This document shows positions 51,719-60,269 of a stretch of DNA of 64,000 nucleotides, piece after piece. The position numbers and the translations under genes are program-made. The notes beneath the pieces were generated by a model, which worked only from the letters and a program-made list of their open reading frames with translations, was not told where the DNA came from and searched no databases. The stretch spans positions 496,001-560,000 of the forward strand of contig CAVVZB010000002.1 of assembly GCA_963752695.1 (NCBI GenBank), read 5' to 3'. This DNA is from Bog-113 sp963752695 (GTDB lineage: Bacteria > Acidobacteriota > Terriglobia > Bryobacterales > Bryobacteraceae). The stretch's first letter is position 1, and each line of letters begins with the position of its first letter.

Positions 51719-53400
51719 TGCGACCCACTCTCGCCGCGGACAATCAGGGTTGCTGTCCGATCCAGCCGGCCGCGCTCCGGTACATCGAACGCTTCACCCA
51801 TCGAGACGTAAGGCTTCAGGAAATCGGGTGATTGGTATTCATTCGGCTCCATGCGGTCGAATGCGTAGATTTTGTACCGGCCGGGCGTTACGCTTTCGAA
51901 CTTGAAGTGGCCGCTCGCATCGGAAACGGTACTTTGGTAAAAGCTGAGCACGTTATCGAATTTGCCGAAAGGAGCGAGCAAAACCATGGAGCGGCCAGCG
52001 GGTTTCTGGTCGGCGGCATTCTCGATAACGGTGCCGCTCAAGATAGCGCCATCCATGTTGAGGGTGACGTCGAGTGGCTCGCGAGGACCCGGTTGCAAGA
52101 CCATCTCTTCGGTGAGCACGTCTTGGCGGCCGAAGGTCATGGCTTGCAGGTAGCTGCCTGGCGGTTGCGGCTGGACACCGATATCCCAAACTCCCGGCAC
52201 CACGTCCTCAAAGCGGAAGGAACCATCGTCTTTCACATCCGCGGTAGGCTGCTCGCCCATAAAGCGACCATCGTCACCCGGGAAGAGAGTGATTTTATAC
52301 GGGCCATGTTCCCGCGCACCGTTGCCCACCAGTTTCAGATGGCCGGCCAATGGAGAGCCGGCGTTAAGGGCGATGCTCAAATTCTCTGTGTTGTTGCCGG
52401 CTTCCACCAGTTCACTCGCAAAATAGGAGCGGTCCCGGATGTGGAGCACGGCGAGCAGGCGGTAAGAACCGGGAATGACGTTGCCGAACTGGAAACCGAA
52501 ACCGGGCGGGGCTGCACCCGACGAGCCAGCCTGGTTCATCTCACCTAAGCTGGGAATCAGGAAGAGGTTCACTGGGGTGAAGCTATTTGGAGTATCGGGT
52601 TTAATCTCAATGCCGGAGGGAAGGATCAGGCGGCCAGCGACAATAGCGCGTTCGACCGGGGCGAGGGTAAAGTCAATCGCCTTGATGTCGTTGCCCGCAT
52701 TGAGCGTAAGGATTTCCGCAGAGTCGATGCTCACCGCGTTGGGGTAGAACTGTGGCCGATAAAGCTCCTCGACTGGCTTTTGACCGAAGGTGACGTCGGG
52801 TTGCGAGCGCGGGGCGGTGAGATAAGGGCGCTCAGCCATGAACCGATAACGTCCCGGCCGCACGTAGGGCATGCGGAACTCGCCGCGATTGTCGGTATTG
52901 GCGGCCTCGGCATTGCGCCAGTGCAGGACGCGCCGCTCATAGACCGGTTGCAGCATATGGACTTGGGCGTTGGGAACCGGGTCGCCCTCGATATCCCGTA
53001 CCGTGCCGGTAATAGAGCCGAGCGGCAGTGCGGCCAGAATGATGTCCCGGCGGTTTTGGCCCTCGCGTACAAAAAGAGGAGGAAGAGGGCGGCCGCGTTC
53101 CGCCGTGCCACCGAAGCACGCGCGATCATAACCTCGATAACGGGCACAAAGAAAGTATTCTCCAGGGGGCACGCCGATGAAGGCAAAAGCGCCATTGGAA
53201 TCGGAATAAGTGACCGCGTCCATGGGCTCTGATCCGCTCGTAGACAGCGTGACGGTTGCGCGCCGGAGTGGGACGCGCGACCAGGCGTTGCGAATCACCC
53301 CGGAGAGCACCATCCCGGAGGCTGGTTGCTGCGGCTGGGCTTTCACACCGGCCGTGAGCGCTGCAGCCAACAGGAAGGCGAGTCCGGCGGCACGGGACAT
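51715..53400 (-). CDS. Secreted protein with carboxypeptidase-regulatory-like repeats (b)
   Basis: 561 aa, signal peptide MSRAAGLAFLLAAALTAGVKAQ. Same repeat class as the next gene: MVLSGVIRNAWSRVPLRRATVTL, SNGAFAFIGVPPGEYFLCARYRGY, GSITGTVRDIEGDPVPNAQVHML, FRFEDVVPGVWDIGVQP and FKFESVTPGRYKIYAFD. The two proteins are probably old paralogues. It begins 6 bases after the AtuA-like stop. Confidence 0.87.
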   Translation of the reverse strand: MSRAAGLAFLLAAALTAGVKAQPQQPASGMVLSGVIRNAWSRVPLRRATVTLSTSGSEPMDAVTYSDSNGAFAFIGVPPGEYFLCARYRGYDRACFGGTAERGRPLPPLFVREGQNRRDIILAALPLGSITGTVRDIEGDPVPNAQVHMLQPVYERRVLHWRNAEAANTDNRGEFRMPYVRPGRYRFMAERPYLTAPRSQPDVTFGQKPVEELYRPQFYPNAVSIDSAEILTLNAGNDIKAIDFTLAPVERAIVAGRLILPSGIEIKPDTPNSFTPVNLFLIPSLGEMNQAGSSGAAPPGFGFQFGNVIPGSYRLLAVLHIRDRSYFASELVEAGNNTENLSIALNAGSPLAGHLKLVGNGAREHGPYKITLFPGDDGRFMGEQPTADVKDDGSFRFEDVVPGVWDIGVQPQPPGSYLQAMTFGRQDVLTEEMVLQPGPREPLDVTLNMDGAILSGTVIENAADQKPAGRSMVLLAPFGKFDNVLSFYQSTVSDASGHFKFESVTPGRYKIYAFDRMEPNEYQSPDFLKPYVSMGEAFDVPERGRLDRTATLIVRGESGSQ

Positions 53401-53406
53401 GGGAGC

Positions 53407-54741
53407 TTAGGCGATTACCTCAACCCGCGTTTGAATTTCTTCGCGCGGCAGCAAGGCCGACCAGTACGCGACGATCTCCCGAACCGGCGGACGACCGTCT
53501 CCGAATCCCGTTGCGCCCGGCGGGCCGTTGAGAACCAGGGGGATCAACTCACGTGTAAAGCGGTCGACGGACTTGCGGTCCGGGCCGCGCACGCCGATGC
53601 GCAATTGCACCTCGGCCGGATTGTTCACTGGCGGCGCGACCGGTCCCTGGCACGCATTCACGCCAAAGAATTCGGTCGTAATTTCGTCGAAATGCAAGCC
53701 AAGTGACAGCAGCCGCGCGCGGACGATCCGGTCCGCCGCCTGCGCCTTTTCAAGGGCTTGCGGATAGCTATAGACCAGGGTGCCAATCGATTTCCATCCG
53801 TTCGCATAGCTGATGGAGAGCTTCAATGTGGGCGGGCGCTCGCCGCCACGAATTCCGGAAACGCGCACACGGTCGGGCCCGATGTCTTCCAGGCGAATGC
53901 TGGTGAAGTCGGCAACGCAATCCGGCGTAATGTAACGGCGTGGGTCGCCCAACTCGTAGAGAAGCTGCTCTTTAACCGTATCGGAATGGACGCGGCCACC
54001 GGTGCCGAAATGTTTGGTGACGACGAATGAGCCATCGGGCTCGGCTTCCACGATGGGATAGCCAACGTTGGCGAGGTCCGGGATGTTCTGCCAATCAACT
54101 TGACAGTTACCGCCGGAGCATTGCGCACCACATTCGACGATATGCCCGGCGATGGTTCCGGCAGCCAGTTTGTCCCAGTCATCCGGCTGCCAGCCAAACC
54201 GGTGAACCATCGGGGCGAGAGCCAGCGCGGTATCGGTGCTACGGCCGGCGATGACGACATCGGCGCCGGTGGCGAGCGCTTCAGCCAGCGGAAAGGCGCC
54301 GATGTAGGCGTTAGCGCTGAGGATCTGGTCGCGGATTGGAGCTATGGGCGCGCCGGTGTCCATGTCGCGCAATTCGTAGCCCTTCGTAAGGAAGTCGTCA
54401 ATGCGCGGGAGAACGTCGTCACCTAACACGACGGCCACCTTGAAACCGGGTGCGTGCTTGAGCACGGCATGGGCACAGGCGATGGGATTGACGCCGCCGG
54501 CATTCGCGATGACTTTGATGTTGTTGGCGCGCAACTTGTCTTTGAGACGCCCGATCAGGGGTGGAAAGTCGCTGGCGTAGCCAAGGTTGGGGTCGCGCTC
54601 CTTTTGCTTCTGCAGGATCGACATGGTGACCTCGGCGAGGTAGTCGAGGATCAGGTAATCGATGGGGCCGTCTTCGACCAGGCGGACAGGAGCTTCGAGC
54701 CAGTCGCCCCAGAAGCCCTGACCATTGGCAATGCGAATCAT
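53407..54741 (-). CDS. AtuA-family protein (DUF1446, acyclic terpene utilisation)
   Basis: 444 aa. MIRIANGQGFWGDWLEAPVRLVEDGPIDYLILDYLAEVTMSILQKQ is the family start; VIANAGGVNPIACA, GADVVIAGRSTDTALALAP, HIVECGAQCSGGNC and the C-terminal RSGERPP-like stretch (RGGERPPTLKLSISY) follow. AtuA is needed for growth on citronellol and geraniol in Pseudomonas with unknown biochemistry; homologues are widespread beside acyl-CoA carboxylase genes. It directly follows the carboxyltransferase gene with no gap. Confidence 0.88.
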   Translation of the reverse strand: MIRIANGQGFWGDWLEAPVRLVEDGPIDYLILDYLAEVTMSILQKQKERDPNLGYASDFPPLIGRLKDKLRANNIKVIANAGGVNPIACAHAVLKHAPGFKVAVVLGDDVLPRIDDFLTKGYELRDMDTGAPIAPIRDQILSANAYIGAFPLAEALATGADVVIAGRSTDTALALAPMVHRFGWQPDDWDKLAAGTIAGHIVECGAQCSGGNCQVDWQNIPDLANVGYPIVEAEPDGSFVVTKHFGTGGRVHSDTVKEQLLYELGDPRRYITPDCVADFTSIRLEDIGPDRVRVSGIRGGERPPTLKLSISYANGWKSIGTLVYSYPQALEKAQAADRIVRARLLSLGLHFDEITTEFFGVNACQGPVAPPVNNPAEVQLRIGVRGPDRKSVDRFTRELIPLVLNGPPGATGFGDGRPPVREIVAYWSALLPREEIQTRVEVIA

Positions 54742-56367
54742 TTACAGAGTCTCCAGAGCAAGGGCTTCGGCGCGCGGTCGGGATAGGCAAAGGTCGAGCG
54801 CCTGGGTGAGGATCTCGCGCGTGTCTTTCGGATCGATCAGTGCGTCGACATGGCCGCGCGCGGCGGCAAAACGCGCATCGAGCCAGCGGTCGTAATCGGC
54901 TTTGGTGCGGGCGATGGATTGCTGCAAGTCCTCGGGCAGATCGAGACCTTGCGATTTCAGTTTGTCGAGCTCCGCGGAAAAGAGCGCGACAACGGCGGAA
55001 TCGCCTTCCATGACGCCAATGCGGGCGGTCGGCCAGCTAAAGGAAAAATTGGGATCGAAACCTTGTCCGGCCATGGCATAATAACCCGCGCCACTGGCAT
55101 GATTAATGGTCAAGATGATGCGGGGGACCGTGGCGCATGACATGGATTCGACCATATCCGCTCCGGCACGTATGATGCCGCCGATCTCGGCTTCCGCGCC
55201 CACCATGAAGCCCGAGACATCCTGGATGTAGAGCAGAGGCGTGCCTGCGCGTTCCGCATCTTCGACAAAGTAATGAACTTTGCGGGCGGATTCTGTGTAG
55301 ATGATTCCGCCCACGCGTGGACCATCGGCACCACGGAGGAAGCCGCGGCGGTTCGCGATCACAGCGACCGGGCGGCCATTCAGGCGAGTATGCGCACATA
55401 GCATCTCCGGCGCGTAATCGGGTTGAAATTCCAGAAAGGCGTCCGCGTCGACGAGGCGGTCGAGAACCTCGCGAATTTCGTAAGGCAGGCGATGGTCGGC
55501 GGGCAAGACGCCGTAAATGTCGTCGGCGGAGCGGGCTGGTTGGGTAGCGGCCGGCCGGGATAGCGCAGGGGGCAGGGAAGCGAAGCGCGCGCGGATCATT
55601 TCAAGGCAATGCTCGTCGTCGTCCGCCATGTAATGGGCCACCCCGGAGCGAGTGGTGTGCATCTTCGCGCCGCCCAAGGCTTCCTGATCGATGACTTGGC
55701 CAGTGGCGCCTTTCACGAGGTTGGGTCCGCCCAAGCCCATGAAACTCGTGTTCTCGACCATGATGATGCAATCACTAAGGGCTGGTAAATAAGCGCCACC
55801 AGCAATGCAGGGCCCCATCACAGCGGCGATCTGCGGAATGCGCATTTTGCGCCGCATGAGCGAATTGTAAAAGAAGATTCGCCCCGCGCCGTACTGGCCG
55901 GGGAAGATGCCGTCCTGATAGGGCAGGTTGACTCCAGCCGAATCGACCAGATACACGATCGGGACGCGGTTGCGCATGGCGATTTCCTGCGCGCGCAGGA
56001 TCTTGGTGATCGTCTCCGGCCACCATGAGCCCGCTTTGACCGTGGCGTCATTAGCAACGATGACCGCAGGCCGATCTGCGATCCGGCCAAAACCGGTGAC
56101 CACTCCCGCGGCAGGGGCCTGTCCGTCGTAAAGGTCATAGGCGATCAGCAAACCCACTTCGACGAAGCGAGTACCGGGATCAATTAATTTCGTGATGCGC
56201 TCGCGCGCAGTGAGTTTGCCTGATTTGTGCTGCTTGGCGATGCGCGATTCGCCGCCGCCGAGTTTGAGGCGCGCTTCGAGGCGTTGAATCTGCTCGACCA
56301 ACAAGCGCATGTGGGCTTCGCGTCCAACAGGGGGCGCGTGCTGTTCGGTCGTCATGACAGGTACCAT
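54742..56367 (-). CDS. Acyl-CoA carboxylase carboxyltransferase (beta) subunit
   Basis: About 541 aa. Both crotonase-like halves are present: GKLTARERITKLIDPGTRFVE, PAVIVANDATVKAGSWWPETITKILRAQEIA, MGPCIAGGAYLPALSD, GLGGPNLVKGATGQVIDQEALGGAKMHT (about 210-240) and the C-terminal IILTINHASGAGYYAMAGQGF. This fits the beta subunit of geranyl-, methylcrotonyl- or propionyl-CoA carboxylases. The biotin carboxylase partner is not in the window. Start either at 56367 or 56355; neither has a strong ribosome binding site. Confidence 0.9.
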   Translation of the reverse strand: MVPVMTTEQHAPPVGREAHMRLLVEQIQRLEARLKLGGGESRIAKQHKSGKLTARERITKLIDPGTRFVEVGLLIAYDLYDGQAPAAGVVTGFGRIADRPAVIVANDATVKAGSWWPETITKILRAQEIAMRNRVPIVYLVDSAGVNLPYQDGIFPGQYGAGRIFFYNSLMRRKMRIPQIAAVMGPCIAGGAYLPALSDCIIMVENTSFMGLGGPNLVKGATGQVIDQEALGGAKMHTTRSGVAHYMADDDEHCLEMIRARFASLPPALSRPAATQPARSADDIYGVLPADHRLPYEIREVLDRLVDADAFLEFQPDYAPEMLCAHTRLNGRPVAVIANRRGFLRGADGPRVGGIIYTESARKVHYFVEDAERAGTPLLYIQDVSGFMVGAEAEIGGIIRAGADMVESMSCATVPRIILTINHASGAGYYAMAGQGFDPNFSFSWPTARIGVMEGDSAVVALFSAELDKLKSQGLDLPEDLQQSIARTKADYDRWLDARFAAARGHVDALIDPKDTREILTQALDLCLSRPRAEALALETL

Positions 56368-56411
56368 TTTGGCACCGAAGTCTGCGCGCCCCTCAACGAT
56401 ACAGTGAATGC

Positions 56412-56861
56412 ATGTTTCTCCGAACATTTGCTTTCCTTGTAGCGGGCGTGATCTGCCTGGCTCAAACTGCTCCCGACCCTTGGCATGCCGCCCAGCAGAT
56501 GTCCACGGCGGAGCTGGCTCAGCAGCTACAGAGCGGTAAACCTCCAAGGATTTTCATGGTTGGGCCGCGGCTTTTGTACAACGGAAACCACATTCGGGGG
56601 GCGACGTTCGCGGGTCCGGCCGGGACTGCGGCGGGGCTGGCATTGCTCAAGGAAGCCGTGGCGGGAGTTGGGAAAAGCGAGAAGATCGTGCTTTATTGCG
56701 GTTGCTGTCCGATGGATCACTGCCCAAACATTCGGCCGGCATTCATAGCTTTGCGAGACGCGGGTTTCAAAGATGTGAGGATCGTGGACATCCCAATGAA
56801 TTTGCCAACAGATTGGACTGCTAAGGGGTTTCCGGTGGAAAAAGGAGCGGTGGGGAAGTAA
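56412..56861 (+). CDS. Secreted rhodanese-like protein
   Basis: 149 aa with signal peptide MFLRTFAFLVAGVICLAQ. Rhodanese domain with IFMVGPRLLYNGNHIRGATFAGP where the usual DxR is changed, and a catalytic-loop Cys-rich motif LYCGCCPMDHCPN, then ALRDAGFKDVRIVDIPMN. The extra cysteines (CGCC...C) suggest a metal or persulfide role rather than simple sulfur transfer. Divergent from the carboxyltransferase gene, 44 bases apart. Confidence 0.85.
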   Translation: MFLRTFAFLVAGVICLAQTAPDPWHAAQQMSTAELAQQLQSGKPPRIFMVGPRLLYNGNHIRGATFAGPAGTAAGLALLKEAVAGVGKSEKIVLYCGCCPMDHCPNIRPAFIALRDAGFKDVRIVDIPMNLPTDWTAKGFPVEKGAVGK

Positions 56862-56872
56862 ACAGAGGAAGT

Positions 56873-56898
56873 ACGGGACGGACCGAAGCCCGCCCCGT
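56873..56898. terminator. Hairpin between convergent genes
   Basis: ACGGGACGG (56873-56881) pairs with CCGCCCCGT (56890-56898), 9 positions with one A-C mismatch and an 8-base loop, between the stops at 56861 and 56908. No T run, so it is only a possible bidirectional terminator. Confidence 0.5.
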
Positions 56899-56907
56899 GC
56901 GCATAAA

Positions 56908-58542
56908 TTACTGCTGGCTTAAGGGTGTGGGTGTCGCAGCTGGGGCTGGGTCACCTGTGGGATTTACGGGCGTACCGATCACATCTCCAGAGAGAACCAG
57001 TTCCACCCGGCGATTCTGCTGTCGTCCAGCAGCGGTGTCATTCGAGGCAATTGGCTTCGTTTTTCCAAAACCGATAGCGGTCAGGCTGTTACCGTTAACG
57101 TTTTGGGCAACGAGATAATCGCGAACGCTGAACGCGCGCTTTTCAGAGAGGTTTTGATTGTACTCGTCGCCGCCCACATTATCGGTGTTGCCTTCGATCT
57201 GGACTCGCAGCGTGGGGTAGGCAAGCAGAATTCCAGACACTTTGGCGAGACCTTCCCGAGCCGCAGGTTTGAGGGTAGATTTCCCGGTGTCAAACAGAAC
57301 GTCAGACATCTTCATGATCAAGCCGCGGGCGCTATCACGGGTTTCCATGATGGAGTTCAATTGAGCGAGCAACTGGGCGCGCAAAGCGGTCTTGTCTTGC
57401 TCGGCCTTGGACGCCGATGCACGAGCGGCATTAGCCTCAGCTTCGGCCTGCTGCTTGGCTGCAAGAGCAGCGGCGCGATCCGCCTCGGCTTCCTGGCGCA
57501 TCTTGTCCGCTTCTAGCTTGGCCTGTTCGGCCGAAGCGCGAGCCTGATCGGCCGACAAGCGGGACTGTTCGGCAGCGCGGCGATCGGCATCAGCTTGCTG
57601 CGCGCGCATGCGCTCCTGCTCTGCCCGGTTTTGAGCGGCAAGAGTGGCGTCAGCGGCCGCTTGACGTTCCGCCGCTAGTGCATCGTCGGCTTCCTTGCGG
57701 ATGGAAATCAAACGAGCATCCTCAGCCATCTGCGTGGCTTGGCGGGCCACGGTCTCGAGTTCCTTTTCATTGTGCCCACCCTGGAAGAAGCCTTCAGCGT
57801 TTTGCATATCGACGCCCGCCTTCTGCATGGTGTCTGCGGCATATCGATCGGCGCCTTGAGCTCTTGCAATGGCGATTGCCGAACGCGCTTCCCGTAGTTG
57901 CAGCGGCACGCGCATGTCGCTCACGATTGGAGCGATTCGCTCAACCGGAATGTTCATGGTGTACACACCGCGCTTGAGAAGTTCATACTTCGCGTCTACC
58001 GTTTCGAGGGTTCCTGTAGTGTCCTGCCGAATCATGTTCTCCATGACGACCACGTCGCTCGGCTGCGAGACCGCCCAATAAGGCTCGGCGGTTACGATTA
58101 GCCCGAACGCTTGCAAACTGCTAGTGGTATCGAGCTGGGTACGGTCGCCATTGCCCTTCATCACTAATTCGCCTAGGTTCTTGGCATTGCCTTCCGGGGT
58201 GATGGCCCAAATTACGTAAGTCAGAAATTCTGGACCGAAGGAGGAAGGTTGTGCTAATTTCTCGGCGTCGACATGCATCTTGGTTGCGCCGGTATTGCTA
58301 TCCACGCGAACTTTGCCGACCGCGCGAGGCATAATCGCCGTTCCGCGCAGATCGACGTAGGTTGTCCCTTGCCGGTGGTGGAAATTGACTGCTGCAATGG
58401 AACGGGAAGTCACCGTGACCCGAAAAATAGGCTCTGAGCCCTCCCGGCCTGGCCGCGTGGCGCCTTGGGTGGGGTTGGTCTCCTGCGCTACAGCGAGCGA
58501 CAGGCAACTGAAAATGAGCAAGGAAGTTGCGAATCTACGCAT
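56908..58542 (-). CDS. OmpA-family protein with coiled-coil segment
   Basis: About 544 aa. Signal peptide MRRFATSLLIFSCLSLAVA, an N-terminal beta-rich domain (to about 250), an Ala/Glu/Arg-rich coiled coil (about 290-390: AAEQSRLSADQARASAEQAKLEADKM), and a C-terminal OmpA peptidoglycan-binding domain (about 410-525: VLFDTGKSTLKPAAREGLAKV, IEGNTDNVGGDEYNQNLSEKRAFSVRDYL, RQQNRRVEL). It probably ties the envelope to murein. The ATG at 58542 is chosen for the signal peptide. Confidence 0.9.
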   Translation of the reverse strand: MRRFATSLLIFSCLSLAVAQETNPTQGATRPGREGSEPIFRVTVTSRSIAAVNFHHRQGTTYVDLRGTAIMPRAVGKVRVDSNTGATKMHVDAEKLAQPSSFGPEFLTYVIWAITPEGNAKNLGELVMKGNGDRTQLDTTSSLQAFGLIVTAEPYWAVSQPSDVVVMENMIRQDTTGTLETVDAKYELLKRGVYTMNIPVERIAPIVSDMRVPLQLREARSAIAIARAQGADRYAADTMQKAGVDMQNAEGFFQGGHNEKELETVARQATQMAEDARLISIRKEADDALAAERQAAADATLAAQNRAEQERMRAQQADADRRAAEQSRLSADQARASAEQAKLEADKMRQEAEADRAAALAAKQQAEAEANAARASASKAEQDKTALRAQLLAQLNSIMETRDSARGLIMKMSDVLFDTGKSTLKPAAREGLAKVSGILLAYPTLRVQIEGNTDNVGGDEYNQNLSEKRAFSVRDYLVAQNVNGNSLTAIGFGKTKPIASNDTAAGRQQNRRVELVLSGDVIGTPVNPTGDPAPAATPTPLSQQ

Positions 58543-58628
58543 AGATTTATGTGATCTCCACGGGAGGTGCAAGCAAGAAGGGTGCCGAACGAGGAGAAGA
58601 GTTCGAAATATGTACACTTTTTAACCCT

Positions 58629-58658
58629 TTGTAGGGGCATTCTTATAGTGGCCATAAT
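58629..58658 (+). promoter_or_regulatory. Possible tgt promoter
   Basis: TTGTAG (58629-58634), 18-base spacer, CATAAT (58653-58658). Transcription would begin near 58665, the TTG start of tgt, which would then be leaderless. Visual match only. Confidence 0.35.
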
Positions 58659-58664
58659 GGAAGA

Positions 58665-59825
58665 TTGCAGCGTCAAGTCAGCTTTCAGGTGACGTCGGAG
58701 TGCCCAGTCACGCGCGCGCGTACTGGAATTCTGCACACCGCGCATGGGGATATCGAGACCCCCGTGTTTATGCCTGTTGGCACCCAGGCGAGCGTCAAGG
58801 GTGTTCCGCAGGACTTGCTTTACAAAGAATTGTGCGCGCGGCTGATTCTAGGAAATACCTATCATCTGTTCTTGCGGCCGGGTCACGAGGTGATCCAACG
58901 CCTGGGCGGGTTGCACCGGTTCATGGCGTGGCCCGGGGCGATTCTGACCGATTCCGGCGGCTTTCAGGTGTTCAGCCTGAGCGAGCTCCGAAAAATCACC
59001 GACGAGGGCGTAAAATTTCAGTCGCATCTGGATGGCAGCGCGCACCTTTTCACTCCGGAATCGACCGTGGACGTGCAACTGGCGTTAGGCAGCGATATCT
59101 TAATGGCGCTGGATGAGTGCCCGGCTTACCCGGTGACGCGCGCTTATGCGGAACAATCCACTGCGCGAACGATCGCCTGGGCGCGGCGAGGCATGCGGCA
59201 TTTTCGCGATCGCATGGAAATCATTCCCACCCGGCACGCGCTTTTTCCGATTGTGCAAGGTTCGATGTTCGCCGATCTGCGCGCCCAGTGTGCGCGGGAA
59301 CTGGTCGATCTGGATGCTGACGGGTATGCGGTGGGCGGGTTGTCGGTGGGTGAACCGCGACCCCTGAGCCTGGAGATGGTGGAAGCGAGCGAGCCGCATT
59401 TACCCCGGGATCGCCCGCGCTACGCCATGGGAGTCGGAATGCCGGAAGAGTTGCCGGAATATGTAGCGCGCGGGATCGACATGATGGATTGCGTGCTACC
59501 CACGCGCAATGCCCGCAACGGGAGCCTGTTCACCAGTTCCGGCCGGGTGATCATCAAGCACGCCCGATATAAAGAGGATGACGGGCCGGTAGACGCCAAT
59601 TGCGGATGCGTGACCTGCCGGACCTACTCGCGGGCCTATCTGCGGCACCTGTTCCAGGCGGGTGAGATTCTATTTGCAACCCTGGCGTCTATTCACAACC
59701 TGCAACGCTACATTGATATCATGCGTGAGATCAGGGAAGCTATCCGCGGGGGCTTTTACCCCGAATACCTGCGCAGTTTGCGGAATGGAACCGGGGAGTC
59801 CTCTGACGGCGTCCCCGTAGAATAA
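58665..59825 (+). CDS. tgt: Queuine tRNA-ribosyltransferase
   Basis: 386 aa. Exchanges guanine-34 for preQ1 in GUN-anticodon tRNAs. Nucleophile-region Asp96 in LTDSGGFQVFS, catalytic Asp275 in MMDCVLPTRNARNG, and zinc ligands Cys313, Cys315, Cys318 and His344. The TTG at 58665 gives the usual N-terminal length; a GTG at 58689 is the other option. It leads the tgt-yajC-secD-secF series, an arrangement found in many bacteria. Confidence 0.93.
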   Translation: MQRQVSFQVTSECPVTRARTGILHTAHGDIETPVFMPVGTQASVKGVPQDLLYKELCARLILGNTYHLFLRPGHEVIQRLGGLHRFMAWPGAILTDSGGFQVFSLSELRKITDEGVKFQSHLDGSAHLFTPESTVDVQLALGSDILMALDECPAYPVTRAYAEQSTARTIAWARRGMRHFRDRMEIIPTRHALFPIVQGSMFADLRAQCARELVDLDADGYAVGGLSVGEPRPLSLEMVEASEPHLPRDRPRYAMGVGMPEELPEYVARGIDMMDCVLPTRNARNGSLFTSSGRVIIKHARYKEDDGPVDANCGCVTCRTYSRAYLRHLFQAGEILFATLASIHNLQRYIDIMREIREAIRGGFYPEYLRSLRNGTGESSDGVPVE

Positions 59826-59831
59826 GGAAAC

Positions 59832-60158
59832 GTGATTACAACTTTGGCCGCGCTACTGTTTCAGGCTGGCGCGACGGATTCGTTCCGGTTCGCGCTGCCA
59901 TTGGTCCTGATGTTCGGGATTATGTACTTCCTTCTGTTTCTGCCAATGCAGCGCCAGAAGAAACAAACCCAGAAAATGCTGGCCGAATTAAAGAACGGCG
60001 ACAGTGTGGTCACCACCGGCGGCATTGTTGGGACGGTGACGGCGCTGGAGAAAGACACCGTCGTGATTCGCGTCAAACCTGACAATCTGAAGCTGCAAAT
60101 CACCCGCGCCTCAATTTCCGGGCTAGTGCCGCCTGTGGAAGGTACCGTCCTCAAGTAA
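59832..60158 (+). CDS. yajC: Preprotein translocase accessory subunit YajC
   Basis: 108 aa. One transmembrane helix (FALPLVLMFGIMYFLLFLPMQRQKKQ, about 18-38), the QRKKQKK-like basic turn, and the conserved LKNGDSVVTTGGIVGTVTALEKDTVVIRV domain. Joins SecDF in the membrane. GTG start 6 bases after tgt. Confidence 0.94.
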   Translation: MITTLAALLFQAGATDSFRFALPLVLMFGIMYFLLFLPMQRQKKQTQKMLAELKNGDSVVTTGGIVGTVTALEKDTVVIRVKPDNLKLQITRASISGLVPPVEGTVLK

Positions 60159-60269
60159 ACGGGCTGTTCTGTTTAGCTACACTTCTTCAGATACACTGTT
60201 TCAGTCCGCATAACGCGATTTTTGCAGCAAACACACTCACGAAAGCAAGTTTAGGAAGCACGCAAACTC

